DNA of 64,000 bases, taken from NCBI RefSeq assembly GCF_000004195.4, contig NC_030677.2, positions 46,811,142 through 46,875,141 of the forward strand, written 5' to 3'. The position numbers and the translations under genes are program-made. The number at the start of each line of letters is the position of its first letter. Positions within the stretch are counted from its first letter, which is position 1. A model generated the notes under the pieces. That model did no database searches. It saw only the letters and a list, made by a program, of their open reading frames with translations, and was not told where the DNA came from. Below, in pieces: positions 36,599-48,552 of this stretch. This stretch comes from Xenopus tropicalis. Taxonomy: Eukaryota; Chordata; Amphibia; Anura; Pipidae.

Positions 36599-36907
36599 TA
36601 AGACACAATGAAGTTCAGGTGGCTTGAAACTGACTTTATTGTGTGGCCCCATATAATTTTGATTATATGGGGCTAGACAGTGACCCAGGGCACTAAATAT
36701 TAATGGGAGCACCCTACTTAACTTGGTTTTAAAAAGAGCACATAGGTGTTGGTTGATTTCACGTGTTCATATAAGAATGTGGGCACCCCTAACAAACCCC
36801 TAGCTTGCACATTATTCCAGTGCAAAGCAGCAGCACCGGAAAATGCTAGGTGCAAAAGAGCCCTGTCCTTACTGCTTGTAAAAAGCAGGCATTGCAGAAG
36901 ATGTATT

Positions 36908-37155
36908 TTAAAGGAAAACTATACCTCAAAAATGAATACTTAACCAAGCAATTATATTATAACAGTTTATATAATGTTAAGGGACCTGTTAAAGAATCTT
37001 GCCAAACTGAAATATATATATTGGACATATTTTCCCTTGTGCCACCATTTTGTGATGGGCCGTCTGCTGACAGGAAGTAATGCAGCTCTAACTGTAACAG
37101 GAAGTAGTGTTGGAGCAAAAGTCAAAGCTCTGTCCATTTGTCCAGTTTACCAAAC
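36908..37155 (+). mobile_element. T2-type MITE, left half only
   Basis: Starts with TTAA then aggaaaactatacctcaaaa, a recognised T2-type end. The matching right end (inverse of 'ggtatagttttcc') is missing, so the element is truncated. Confidence 0.65.
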
Positions 37156-37199
37156 TTGAATGTTTGCTCATTACTTAACAAATTAGAATCTAATAAACT

Positions 37200-37997
37200 T
37201 GATTGGGTAAAACTATGAAAACGAATCAAATGCATCAAATTTAGATTCTGCTCATCATTTTCTTCGGGTCAACATGCTCTCAAAAAAATTTGAAAATTTC
37301 AAAACTTGAATTGAAAAATCACTTCCATGTTGCCTAGGACTAATCCTATTGACTTCTACTGTACAAGAACTCACAAGCTTTTAGATGCTTAAAGGAGAAT
37401 GCAAGTCAAAATTTAAAAAGCATACTGCCCAATAGTCCTCCTATTGTTTAGTAAAAACGCCACACTTTTGGCTCACCTAATCAAATATTTACTCAGTCAC
37501 ACTTACTTCACATTTTCTAGAACAGACAGCCATCTCTAAAAAGGTATTCTCCCTTCCTTTCCCTCCTTGCTTCATACTGCACATGTGTTTCATTCCCTCC
37601 CCCCCTCCCCTCTGCCAGATCCGCTTCTGATTGGCTGGTGGGCATGTGTAGCTCAGAACAGGAGACAGGATCAAGTTACACACATGCTCAGAGAATAGGA
37701 AGGCTGCCGCTGGCACCTACAGGAAGGGGAGAGAGATTTCAGTGATGTCACTGTAGTCTTCACACTGCTGTAGGCTGCCAGCACCATATCTCAGAGAAGC
37801 AAGCAGGGATCTGGGAATTTAGATATGCAGTAAGTACTTAAAAAGAATGCCTTTAGACTTACTTTTAATTTATATTAACCTTTCATTGTCCTTTAAGTTT
37901 TTTTTTTTTTAAATTGAGCTTATCAAACATTCTAGTTTTGGAATTTTTCCAAATCATGAAAAAAATGTAATTGTGACAAATATTCGAATGTAAACTC
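37200..37997. mobile_element. Decayed MITE split by a T2 insertion
   Basis: Left part 37200-37388 has aaaatttgaaaatttcaaaa and ttgaattgaaaaatcactt, then attgacttctactgtacaag and cacaagcttttagatgct. The right part 37897-37997 resumes with tttttccaaatcatg. Related phrases occur at 60660-60770. The T2 element at 37393-37892 lies between. Boundaries are approximate. Confidence 0.45.
37393..37892. mobile_element. T2/Kolobok-type MITE
   Basis: Starts aggagaatgcaagtc after TTAA (37389-37392) and ends with the inverse cattgtccttt before TTAA (37893-37896). About 500 bp. The interior includes a gtctccacccc-free GC patch (37560-37720) but no coding sequence. Confidence 0.82.
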
Positions 37998-38000
37998 TTA

Positions 38001-39629
38001 GGGGCACATTTATGAAAGTACGATTGATTCTGTATACAACAAATTCGTATTTTTTCTAATTTCTAGAACTGTGCGTATTTTCAGCGTTTTTTTCGTTAAT
38101 TTGCCCACCTTTTTCGTACTTTGTGACAAATTTTATGCAACAAAATTGTATTTGTCGCAATGAGTACTAAAGTTTCGGATTCATTAAAGCTTCATTATTG
38201 TGACTTTCCTTGGGCCAGGTTGGAGCTGCAGAGTGCCATTGATTCCTATGGGAGACTTTCCTTGGGCCAGGTTGGAGCTGCAGAGTGCCATTGAGCCCTA
38301 TGGGAGACTTTCCTTGGGCCAGGTTGGAGCTGCAGAGTGCCATTGAGCCCTATGGGAGACTTTCCTTGGGCCGGGTTGGAGCTGCAGAGTGCCATTGAGC
38401 CCTATGGGAGACTTTCCTTGGGCCAGGTTGGAGCTGCAGAGTGCCATTGAGCCCTATGGGAGACTTTCCTTGGGCCAGGTTGGAGCTGCAGAGTGCCATT
38501 GAGCCCTATGGGAGACTTTCCTTGGGCCAGGTTGGAGCTGCAGAGTGCCATTGAGCCCTATGGGAGACTTTCCTTGGGCCGGGTTGGAGCTGCAGAGTGC
38601 CATTGAGCCCTATGGGAGACTTTCCTTGGGCCAGGTTGGAGCTGCAGAGTGCCATTGAGCCCTATGGGAGACTTTCCTTGGGCCGGGTTGGAGCTGCAGA
38701 GTGCCATTGAGCCCTATGGGAGACTTTCCTTGGGCCGGGTTGGAGCTGCAGAGTGCCATTGAGCCCTATGGGAGACTTTTCTTGGGCCAGGTTGGAACTG
38801 CAGAGTGCCATTGAGCCCTATAGGAGACTTTCCTTGGGCCGGGTTGGAGCTGCAGAGTGCCATTGAGCCCTATGGGAGACTTTCCTTGGGCCGGGTTGGA
38901 GCTGCAGAGTGCCATTGAGCCCTATGGGAGGCTTTCCTTGGGCCGGGTTGGAGCTGCAGAGTGCCATTGAGCCCTATGGGAGACTTTCCTTGGGCCAGGT
39001 TGGAGCTGCAGAGTGCCATTGAGCCCTATGGGAGACTTTCCTTGGGCCGGGTTGGAGCTGCAGAGTGCCATTGAGCCCTATGGGAGACTTTCCTTGGGCC
39101 AGGTTGGAGCTGCAGAGTGCCATTGAGTCCTATGGGAGACTTTCCTTGGGCCAGGTTGGAGCTGCAGAGTGCCATTGAGTCCTATGGGAGACTTTCCTTG
39201 GGCCAGGTTGGAGCTGCAGAGTGCCATTGAGCCCTATGGGAGACTTTCCTTGGGTCAGGTTGGAGCTGCAGAGTGCCATTGAGTCCTATGGGAGACTTTC
39301 CTTGGGCCGGGTTGGAGCTGCAGAGTGCCATTGAGTCCTATGGGAGACTTTCCTTGGGCCGGGTTGGAGCTGCAGAGTGCCATTGAGTCCTATGGGAGGC
39401 TTCTAAAAACATGCGCTGAAGGATCAAAGTCAGGAAGGTTTTCCCGCCGTTTACGATTGTTTGGATATGAAAATTTTGTGACTTTCGGATCACCAATACA
39501 ATATTATCGTGACTATTACGATTTTTCAGTAAGCATTTTCGTGACATTTCCGATCATCAGAAATTATCGTACCTAATCCGAATTTTACCCATTTCGGGAT
39601 TCGAACTCGTACTTTGATGAATCTGCCCC
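38001..39629 (+). mobile_element. 1.63-kb non-autonomous transposon carrying a 52-bp satellite array
   Basis: The left end ggggcacatttatgaaagta is mirrored by tactttgatgaatctgcccc. It is flanked by tta (37998-38000 and 39630-39632). The left arm runs to ttcattattgtgactttcc, the array fills 38202-39397, and the right arm is gaaggatcaaagtcaggaag to the end. A TWA-type duplication would fit Harbinger, by inference. No transposase. Apparent proteins across it cycle through three frames of the array. Confidence 0.88.
38202..39397 (+). repeat. 52-bp tandem array, 23 copies
   Basis: The unit is gactttccttgggccaggtt + ggagctgcagagtgccattg + agccctatggga. The array is 1196 bp, exactly 23 x 52. Two biallelic sites vary among units (ccaggtt/ccgggtt and gagccctat/gagtcctat), with rare others. 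The gagtcctat form is concentrated at the right end, as expected if recent unit-level duplication spread local variants. 52 is not a multiple of 3, so no sustained protein repeat is encoded. Confidence 0.96.
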
Positions 39630-39632
39630 TTA

Positions 39633-41025
39633 GTAAGCAAGTTGCAAGCTGTTATTTTGGGGATCTTCAAATGGTATCTTTTTTACAGGTAAAGTTTATT
39701 GCCTACTTTATTGTGATTTATGTTTGTAATTTACATTTATTTTTGTTCAATAGCAGCGCTAGGAAATACTGTAGTAGTAAAGAAAAACTGACAAATATAC
39801 CTGAGCTCCTGCATCTGGCACCAAAACAACCTGTATGGAAGCCCCCTACCTATAAGAGTAAATGATTAAAAAAAGATGGGCAATGCTTTCAAACAAACAA
39901 TGTTGGTGTGCATTACTCTATATAATATAATTAATACAAATTTCCTATTTAACAGAAGTTAGTTCTGATAGGCATAGCTGTGGTCTGCCCATTAATGAAA
40001 TGTCAGGGAAACATTACGTACTTTTCTGTTCTCATAGTCCTCAAGGACAGAAAAATGTTGAGATTTGCTGTTCACAAAACACATAGCAGTTTTTAGCCTT
40101 AATTAAAACCCAATCTACTGACAGAATTACAAAGGAATAGATTATATATAAAAAAAAGTTAAATGGGAAAAAAAGAAATTTAACTTATTAGACTTCAAGA
40201 ATACAGAAATCACTGTAGAAAATATGCCAAAACTTTCAGAAAAGCAAAGGGCAACGCTATTAATAAGTATCAGACAAATCCTCTCTGCAAAAGCACATTT
40301 AAAACTGTTATTCAGGTACATAATACATAAAGAAAATCTCAGATTCTCAGATTACAAAGTTAGGCAGTGAAATGTAACTGCTAAGAGCACAACTGTTTTT
40401 TGTACATTAGGGTTGACCTGATGGAGGTGCATAGTCCAGATTATGGTCCACTGAAAAACTTTAATGGTCCTCATCCTGGCAACCTGATACATCCTAACAG
40501 AATAGTTGGCAGAATATAATCCAAAATAATTAGCATTTTCAAAATATGTTTTTTTTAGTTTTTTTAGTTTCAAACTCTGACCCCAAGTCACCCAAGTGTT
40601 AATCTTCAATACATCTGGAGGTAAATAAGTTTTAACATAAATGCAAAAATCTGTAGCAGAGTGGATTGCTACAGACTGACCAAACAGACCTGAATAGCCT
40701 CAGCTGGCAAAACATATGGCAACAGTTTGATACCCAGCAAGTACTCCAAGGCAGGGCTGTATTTAGTTGTGGTGCCACCTTAGGCAGAGGACTTATTCAC
40801 GCCCAGTTTCACCACCAAAATGCAATTATCTAGGCACCGGAGGGCTGCCCCCATAAAGCTAATACCTCAGCACAGGCCCTTGGGTGCCTGTATATAAATA
40901 CGGAACTGCCCCAAGCCTTGCTTCTTAAAAAAGAGGGGCTTACAAATTTGCATCCCATTTGATTTAAATTTTCTTTGCCTAAGCATTATTTTCTCAGTAA
41001 ATGACATACACACATTTAGGTCAAG
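39633..41025. other. No recognised feature; possible MITE patch 40745-40910
   Basis: Mostly AT-rich. The part at 40745-40910 is GC-richer (ggcagggctgtatttagttg ... cataaagctaatacctcagc) and may be an old MITE, but I cannot identify its ends. Confidence 0.35.
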
Positions 41026-41030
41026 AGCCC

Positions 41031-41055
41031 TAATTAGGCATTCTATAGTAGTACT

Positions 41056-41093
<38 letters not shown>

Positions 41094-41113
41094 ACTACTA
41101 TAGAATGCCTAAT
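41031..41113. repeat. Inverted repeat around a (TA)n tract
   Basis: attaggcattctatagtagt (41033 onward) is mirrored by actactatagaatgcctaat ending at 41113. About 30 bp of (ta)n lies between, followed by agtact. Together it can extrude as a long cruciform. Confidence 0.85.
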
Positions 41114-44027
41114 GTGTACGTTTAGTTAAATGGCTTAGCATTAGGAGAATAAATTAAGCATCAAGTGATTAAACATATCAGAATGTACACTGTAACTTAG
41201 ATAAAGTATGTAACCAGGGGAACTAACACAGCCTCATACCTATGGAATGAAGACAATGCAGTTACCAAACTGCCTATAAGAACATATTCACTTCTAAAAA
41301 GAACAATGCACTGGAGCTTTATCATGATGAGAGCAGAATGGAATTGATGTATGGAAAAGTTATTGCATACTTTTTTTGTGTTTCCTTGTTGTTGTTTTAA
41401 TATCTTATACACAATATTTATATGCATATTTTATATGGATTCTGAAAGCAACATCAGTCTTTTTTAATTTAAGTCAGCAGGTAATATCTAAACAAAAGGG
41501 CTTGGAAGAAGCAGCTTCCATCGACAGAGAAGTTGAGGCTATGGGATTGAGGATGATGCAAGCTGTGCTTTGCATCCCTGTTGGGAACAAGGGCACCCTT
41601 TCCCTTGAATTGTGCTCTCCAGTGCCATGGGGACCTCAGTGCTCCTTAGCTTTTGTTGCTGAATAAAACACAAGCTAGGGAGGGTTCTACAAATTATTAG
41701 TGCACCAACTAGTGCTGTATATATGTAATAGTGCACCATTCTAGGAGCACAACGTGCTGTGTCTCAACAAGCAACTAGTGGGACATCATGCAAGATGCAA
41801 AAAGCAGTGCACTTTGCATGTTGGCCCATATTGAATGAAAAAGACTGTTTATGCTTTGCAGCAATAATGTAATGCTTTTTTTTTTTTTTTTTTTTACCTT
41901 TTTTAAATTAGCAATAACACCATCATCCTTTTTATTATTACTATCTGCATCTAGTCATTAAGATATGAATTAAGAAACACAGACTTGTTTTTCAGTTGCA
42001 AATATAGGTTTAATATGCCTAAGCTGTTTAACCCTCAGAGGTTTATAATAAGAGCCATTTGGCCAACTTCACATCTCTTGTAAAATAATGTATCCCCAGA
42101 GACACAATATTTTCAGTACTAAAGAAAGATGAAGGGTCTTTTTTAAAATGAAAATGTTTCCCTCATTGCCTTCCAGAACTACCTTCTGCACCTGAACCAA
42201 AGCCATAATATGACTCGTGAGGACTACATGATTCATATGCAATCTGCATGCTTCAAGGGTAGTTTGATAGCGCAGGTAAAATAAGACTTCAGGAAACAAG
42301 ACATCCATTTGATCACCGATTGAGTAGGAGTTTGCATTGTTTAGGTGAGGTATATTGTCTCCATGGGAAAGAAAGCTAGGATGTTGCATTCACATAAACC
42401 TCCTTTACAAGCCAGTAAAATTGTCTTTGCTTGTAGTAAATGTGGCTGTGTTTTCCTGACATAATCCCAGAGAAGAAAAAATGTGCTGATGGGCACACTT
42501 CGAGGTCAGGAGAGAAATAAAGTAGGGAGAAAAAAAAGACAGAAATGGATAACATACCATGCGTACTGATGTACAGAGTCTATGATTTATGGAGAAGAGG
42601 GGAATTTAAGGCTTCTTTTCTTTTTTCATGTTTTTCAAAGTGACAGGCTGCACGAAACCTGCAGATAAAACCCCATATGATGTGTCACAGACTGACATGC
42701 AATACCAAGTCACAAACGAAAATTGCTGGGAATCACAATAAAAAGATGATACTGGCAAAGGGCCTTTTATATATTCATCTTACAAGTAGACAAGTGCTGT
42801 AATTCTATAGCACTAACTAGTTTGATGGGTAATAGATCCAAAAAAAAAACCCTTTCCATGATTTTTTTTTTTTTTAAATTAAGCAAAACATGGCTTTATT
42901 CGAACCAAACCTTGCAGTTTATATAAACCAATCAGAGATTAGCTTTTGGCACAGTTCCTTCTAATCTGTGAGCTGTGCGAAAACACACAAATTCTGGGGC
43001 CAGCTCACACAACAAATTGTGGTGCACACAAAGCATTTTGTTTAAAAAAAACACCAAATTTGTACCTGGAGAAATAGAGACCCAGAGAGAAGTCCTGGCT
43101 GGAGGAACAACCACCCGCATGGGGATTCCCATCTGAATGTCTAAAGGCGCTGGTAGTCGCACAGGTAACTCACCTGAAGATTTAGTGTAACACATCTAAA
43201 GAGATTTTACACTATAAGAAGTGCCAGAAGTGGGGTGGATAGTGTTACATATGTTTAGAGCAATTGTCATGCGAGGCCCAGTTCTAGTTATGCCACTTAG
43301 AGGAGACTTTTCATATTTTAGGAAAAATGTAGTATAAAGCAATTCCTATTTTATGTCTTAGGAAAGAAAAAGCTGGAGAAAGTCACTTGAATCTGCTACA
43401 TAGTGGTCTTCATAAAGGTCCACATGATAAATACACTCTGGGGCTCATTTAGTCACAGTGGCAAAACAACCCAGTGCAGTAACTCAAGGCAACCAATTAG
43501 ATATTTGCCTTCAGTAATCTGACTGTAGAAGACTGATGAAAGCTAAACGTATTTTGTTTGGTAGGAGCTACTGTACTAAGGAAGGTTTGAGCAGTTTTTA
43601 ACTTTTGCATCTATTTTAGCAATGAAGGGCAGCATTTTCTTCTGACAAATACTGTATAGCATAAAAATGGCAATACTATTATATATATTTTTTTTAATAA
43701 TGTACTTATTTGCTATGTTTTATAATAAGTAAATTCCCCCATATAATTTGTTTTATTAAATATATGCAACCTATCGGAAAAGGATTAGCTGAAGGGACAC
43801 CCAATATAAAGCAAAATAACTGCAGGTATAGCAATAACTAAAGTATAAAAAGTACTTCTCAGCATTAAAGCTCTCTGTATGGATATAATAGCAAAAACAT
43901 GTATTCATTGGGAAAATGCAGCTTCGGCAGCATGACCAAGCATATTCTAGTGCTAAGAATCAAAATGCTTTTCATATCTAATTCTCTTGGCCTGGCTACA
44001 AGCCTTTGAGAAATACAAAAAAAATAC
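41114..44027. other. Long AT-rich stretch without recognised features
   Basis: About 2.9 kb with poly-T tracts near 41877-41895 and 42858-42872. Open frames up to 106 codons look like chance. No repeat family recognised. Confidence 0.4.
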
Positions 44028-44030
44028 TTA

Positions 44031-44602
44031 GGGGCACATTTACTTACTCACGAACGGGCCGAATGCGTCCGATTGCGTTTTTTTCGTAATGATCAGTATT
44101 TGTCGATTTTTCGGAAAATTGTCACGACTTTTTCATTGCCATTCCGAATGTTGCGCAAAATCTGGCGATTTTTTTCGTAGCGTTACTACTTGCACGAAAA
44201 GTCGCGACTTTTTCGTAGCCTTCGAGCCGAGTACGAAAGATTCGGATTCATTCAAGCTTCAGTATGGTGACTTTTCTTGGGCCAGGTTGGAGCTGCAGGG
44301 TGCCATTGAGTCCTATGGGAGGCTTCCAAAATCATGCTAAGTCTGAAAGTTTCGCCCGCCGCTTAGGAGCGCTCAATACGAAAAAGTCGCGACAAGATAC
44401 AAGCGCATCGTAATGGCTACGAAAAACTCGAGTTTTTTCGCGCAAATCGTATTGGTAACGAAAAAGTCGCGACAATTTCCGAAAAGCCGTAAAGGCGCTG
44501 AAAAAATCGCAAAAAAAAATACGAAAAAGTCGCAAAATGTTCGTTTTCCAATCGGAATTTTTCCAATTCAGATTCGGATTCGTGGGTTAGTAAATGTGCC
44601 CC
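44031..44602 (+). mobile_element. 572-bp palindromic transposon with a single 52-bp unit
   Basis: Flanked by tta (44028-44030 and 44603-44605). Ends ggggcacatttacttactca and the inverse gttagtaaatgtgcccc. The outer arms match the palindromic element at 22868-23336 (gaacgggccgaatgcgtccg, attcggattcgtgggt). Its middle instead carries ccgagtacgaaagattcgga and exactly one 52-bp unit at 44269-44320. Confidence 0.85.
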
Positions 44603-44605
44603 TTA

Positions 44606-44956
44606 GAGATACTGACACCAGAAATTAAACCTTTACATCACAACACTGTCTTTGTATGCTAGTTATTATTTTGCCATAAATGCATTTGGCCAATGCTTTT
44701 ACATTACAAATCCAATTCCAATGTTCCTCTATGAAGGGGCTGCCATATTTATACAGCAGGAGTCCGTTAGCATTAGAAGCTATAACTGACAGGCTGAGAA
44801 GGGACAGTCAGGGTGCCGATACAGTCAGGTTTGGGAACTTCAAGTAACAATTACTTACAAAAGCAGCCCTATCATCAAAAATGATCAACATGACCTATAG
44901 GGAACTTTTTGTATACATTGATATTTTGAAGGGTAGTTTTTTAGTGTCAGTATCAC
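44606..44956. other. No recognised feature
   Basis: AT-rich spacer; nothing recognised. Confidence 0.4.
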
Positions 44957-45993
44957 TTTTAGGGATACTGTCATGATTTTTATGGTGTACTTTTTATTTC
45001 TATATTATGCTGTTTACATAGGAAATAATTAATTCTACCATTTAACATTTTATTCTTGAACCAACAAATGTATTTTTTTAGTTGTAATATTGGTGTGGCG
45101 CTGAGTCTGAGCTTTCAAAAGGAGTCAGCGCTACACATTAGAATTGCTTTCAGGTAAGCTACCATTTCTCCTACTCCCATGTAATGGAGGAGTCCCAAGC
45201 CAGACTTGGATTACTTACTACTGAGTGCTATTCTGATACCTACTGGGAGCTGCTATCTTGCTCCCTTCCCATTGTTCTGCTGATCGGCTGCAGGGAGGAG
45301 GGAGAGTTTATCAGAGCACAGGTCACATGGCTATAGCACCCTGGGAAATGAAGAATATGGCTAGCCTCATGTGAAAAAAGTTTTCAAAATGGTCTATTTT
45401 ATATTTATTATACTGGTTGGTAATATAATGTTGATGAATGAAATTAATTAATGAATCTGCATTAGAATTTCCCTATTTGTTTTTGTTCCACCAATAAAAA
45501 CATCTTCACCTTAAATGCCTATTGACTACAATACATTTGGTGCCTGACAAAAAGCACCCATTGACTCTCATACCATGCATTTGGTGTGAGATAAAACTCG
45601 AGAAAAAAACATTGACTCCAATGCATCCGCCAAACAATTTAGCAAATGTTGCCATTTCCTTAATTTTTCTGTTGTTTCACTAATGTTTTGGTGAAGAAAG
45701 AGGGGAGAATTAATGTACTACTACTTATATGTTTTTAACTCCCTTTAGCAGGTTTCTCTCACCTCCTACACTAGCTTGGTTTAGTTTGCTTCTGTGTTGG
45801 TGCTCACTGCCATAGACAGCTGCAGCCTGGGGGGGAGGTTTAGAGGGAATTATGTGTGGTCAAGAAAAGTTGACACCGAGGTCTAAGTAATTTAGCAGGG
45901 TTACACTAATCTGCAGTTCTTAAAGCAACTATATGATATAGTTGCAGGGGAGAAAAGTTTTACCAGCTCAATGGAATGTTAATGTCCCTTTAA
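44957..45993. mobile_element. T2/Kolobok-type MITE, about 1 kb, with nested fragment
   Basis: The left end ttttagggatactgtcatga has a mutated TTAA; the right end gttaatgtccctttaa has an intact one. The interior has ggtcacatggctatagcacc and gatcggctgcagggagg. At 45520-45680 there is material from the 'agtgatgagcgaa' family (gcattgactccaatgcat-type phrases), which suggests nesting. Confidence 0.6.
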
Positions 45994-46459
45994 AATATAA
46001 TTTTCACTAAAATACATTCTTCAGGGAATTACCTGAATTATTGAAGACAGTAATGCTATTAAATATAAATCATAAAAAAATATTGCAATGCCACCCGGGC
46101 TAATCTTTATGCAGCGTAATAAAAATAACCTTAACCCTGAAAGTAATATCATTTGATAACAATCTTAATTTTTGTTTACCATTACCGCCAGCTATAAATT
46201 AATCTATTTTGAACATTTTTGCTTCCCAAGAAATCATAAATATAGGTTGGCTCTATAATTCATTTACTTATGTCCTGAAGGAATGTACACAGTAGGCGGG
46301 TTATCAAAAAGCAGTGCCGAGAAATAAACTCAAGCCTACTATTTTTAGAAAATATTCAGATACATCTTTGCTAAACAAACTGGCACAAATGATTCACTTT
46401 TGCTTCCTCTTCATTATTAAAATCAGCAGCTGAAAACAAATGATGAATTTATACATATA
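45994..46459. other. No recognised feature
   Basis: AT-rich spacer; nothing recognised. Confidence 0.4.
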
Positions 46460-47452
46460 GGGGCTGATTCATCAAAGTACAAGTTTGAATCCCGAAATGG
46501 GTAAAATTCGGATTAGATACAATAATTTCTGATGATCGGAAATGTCACAAAAATGCTTACGAAAAAATTGTAATAGTCACGATAATATAGTAATGGCGTT
46601 CCGAAAGTCATGAAATGATCGGATCCGACCGATCGTAAACTGTGGGAAAACCTTTCTGACTTTGATCCTTCTGTGCATGATTTTGGAAGCCTCCCGTAGG
46701 GCTCAATGGCACTCTGCAGCTCCAACCCGGCCCAAGGAAAGTCTCCCATAGGGCTCAATGGCACTCTGCAGCTCCAACCTGGCCCAAGGAAAGTCTCCCA
46801 TAGGGCTCAATGGCACTCTGCAGCTCCAACCCGGCCCAAGGAAAGTCTCCCATAGGGCTCAATGGCACTCTGCAGCTCCAACCCGGCCCAAGGAAAGTCT
46901 CCCATAGGGCTCAATGGCACTCTGCAGCTCCAACCTGGCCCAAGGAAAGTCTCCCATAGGGTTCAATGGCACTCTGCAGCTCCAACCTGGCCCAAGGAAA
47001 GTCTCCCATAGGGCTCAATGGCACTCTGCAGCTCCAACCCGGCCCAAGGAAAGTCTCCCATAGGGCTCAATGGCACTCTGCAGCTCCAACCCGGCCCAAG
47101 GAAAGTCTCCCATAGGGCTCAATGGCACTCTGCAGCTCCAACCCGGCCCAAGGAAAGTCTCCCATAGGGCTCAATGGCACTCTGCAGCTCCAACCCGGCC
47201 CAAGGAAAGTCTCCCATAGGGCTCAATGGCACTCTGCAGCTCCAACCTGGCCCAAGGAAAGTCATGATAACATGAATCCGAAACTTTTGTACTCGTTGTG
47301 ACAAATAAGATTTTGTTGTGCAAATTGTCGCAAAGTACAAAAAAGTTGCGCAACTAAACAAAAAAGTCGCAAAAAATACGCACAGTGCGAAAACTTTGAA
47401 AAAATAAGAATTTTTTGTATTCGGAAACAATGTACTTTGATTAATGTGCCCC
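46460..47452 (-). mobile_element. Non-autonomous transposon with 52-bp array (11 copies), inverted
   Basis: Same family as 38001-39629 in the opposite orientation. Left ggggctgattcatcaaagta; right tactttgattaatgtgcccc. The arm next to the array reads gatccttctgtgcatgattt on one side and catgataacatgaatccgaa on the other. The flanking duplication is unclear (tata-like). Confidence 0.85.
46689..47260 (-). repeat. 52-bp tandem array, 11 copies
   Basis: 572 bp, exactly 11 x 52, in reverse-complement orientation (gtctcccatagggctcaatg + gcactctgcagctccaaccc + ggcccaaggaaa). The same cc/ct variant site alternates between units. One unit has agggttcaat. Confidence 0.96.
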
Positions 47453-47603
47453 GTAATATAACATTTGCCACAAAGAACTGTGGAAATATATGAAAACAGT
47501 GGCTATGACTAGATAAACAGTTTAGCAACTTAAATGTCCCAGTGAATGACAGCAGTACTATATTCTATTTCTAAATGAATAAAAAGTGTATGCTTAAATC
47601 TAA

Positions 47604-48368
47604 GGGGCACATTCATGAAATCATGAGTTCGAATCCTGAATGGGAAAAATTCGGATTGGATACAATAATTTCTGAAGATCGCAAATATCACGAAAATGCC
47701 TACGAAAAAATCGTATTAGTCACGATAATATCGTATTGGCGATCCGTAATTTTCGTACCGAACAATTGCAAACAGCGGGAAAACCTTTCCGACTTTGATC
47801 CTTCTGTGCATGATTTTGGAAGCCTCCCATAGGATTCAATGGCACTCTGCAGCTCCAACATGGCCCAAGGAAAGTCTCCCATAGGACTCAATGGCACTCT
47901 GCAGCTCCAACCCGGCCCAAGGAAAGTCTCCCATAGGGCTCAATGGCACTCTGTAGCTCCAACCTGGCCCAAGGAAAGTCTCCCATAGGACTCAATGGCA
48001 CTCTGCAGCTCCAACCTGGCCCAAGGAAAGTCTCCCATAGGGCTCAATGGCACTCTGCAGCTCCAACCCGGCCCAAGGAAAGTCTCCCATAGGGCTCAAT
48101 GGCACTCTGCAGCTCCAACCCGGCCCAAGGAAAGTCTCCCATAGGGCTCAATGGCACTCTGCAGCTCCAACATGGCCCAAGGAAAGTCATGATAACAAAG
48201 CTTGAATGAATCCGAAACTTTCGTACTCGGCGCGACAATACGATTTTGTCGCACAAATTTTGTTGCAAAGTACAAAAAAGTTGCGCAAGGTACAAAAAAG
48301 TCACGCAAGGTACATAATTGTCGCAGAAAATTTTGCTCGGAGCGTTCGTGCATTAATAATTGTCCCCC
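47604..48368 (-). mobile_element. Non-autonomous transposon with 52-bp array (7 copies), inverted
   Basis: Flanked by taa (47601-47603 and 48369-48371). Left ggggcacattcatgaaatca; right ttaataattgtcccc. Both arms match the 46460 element. The right arm contains a three-fold short repeat (gcaaggtacaaaaaagt-like), an extra local expansion. Confidence 0.87.
47822..48185 (-). repeat. 52-bp tandem array, 7 copies
   Basis: 364 bp, exactly 7 x 52. It shares the variants of the other arrays (caacctgg/caacccgg) and adds its own caacatgg in the first and last units. Confidence 0.95.
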
Positions 48369-48552
48369 TAAGTATTTAAAGTATCTTGTTACAAATAAAT
48401 AAGGTTGAGGAGACTGCCTCACACAGACAAAAGCAAACAAAAGGAATTCTGGGAATGAATTCCAGACTCTTAAAAAAAATATCCCATTTACATGGGTTTA
48501 TCCTATTGGCTACAGCTCACCCACTGGGTTTGAAGCTGAAGCCAGGACAATA

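Noticed and set aside
47119..47430. Open frames with repeated 'LSPMGDFPWAGLELQSAIE' phrases in all 52-bp arrays
   Set aside because: These are the satellite read in one of three rotating frames. The same phrase appears in both orientations' shadows, and 52 is not divisible by 3, so no stable protein repeat can exist.
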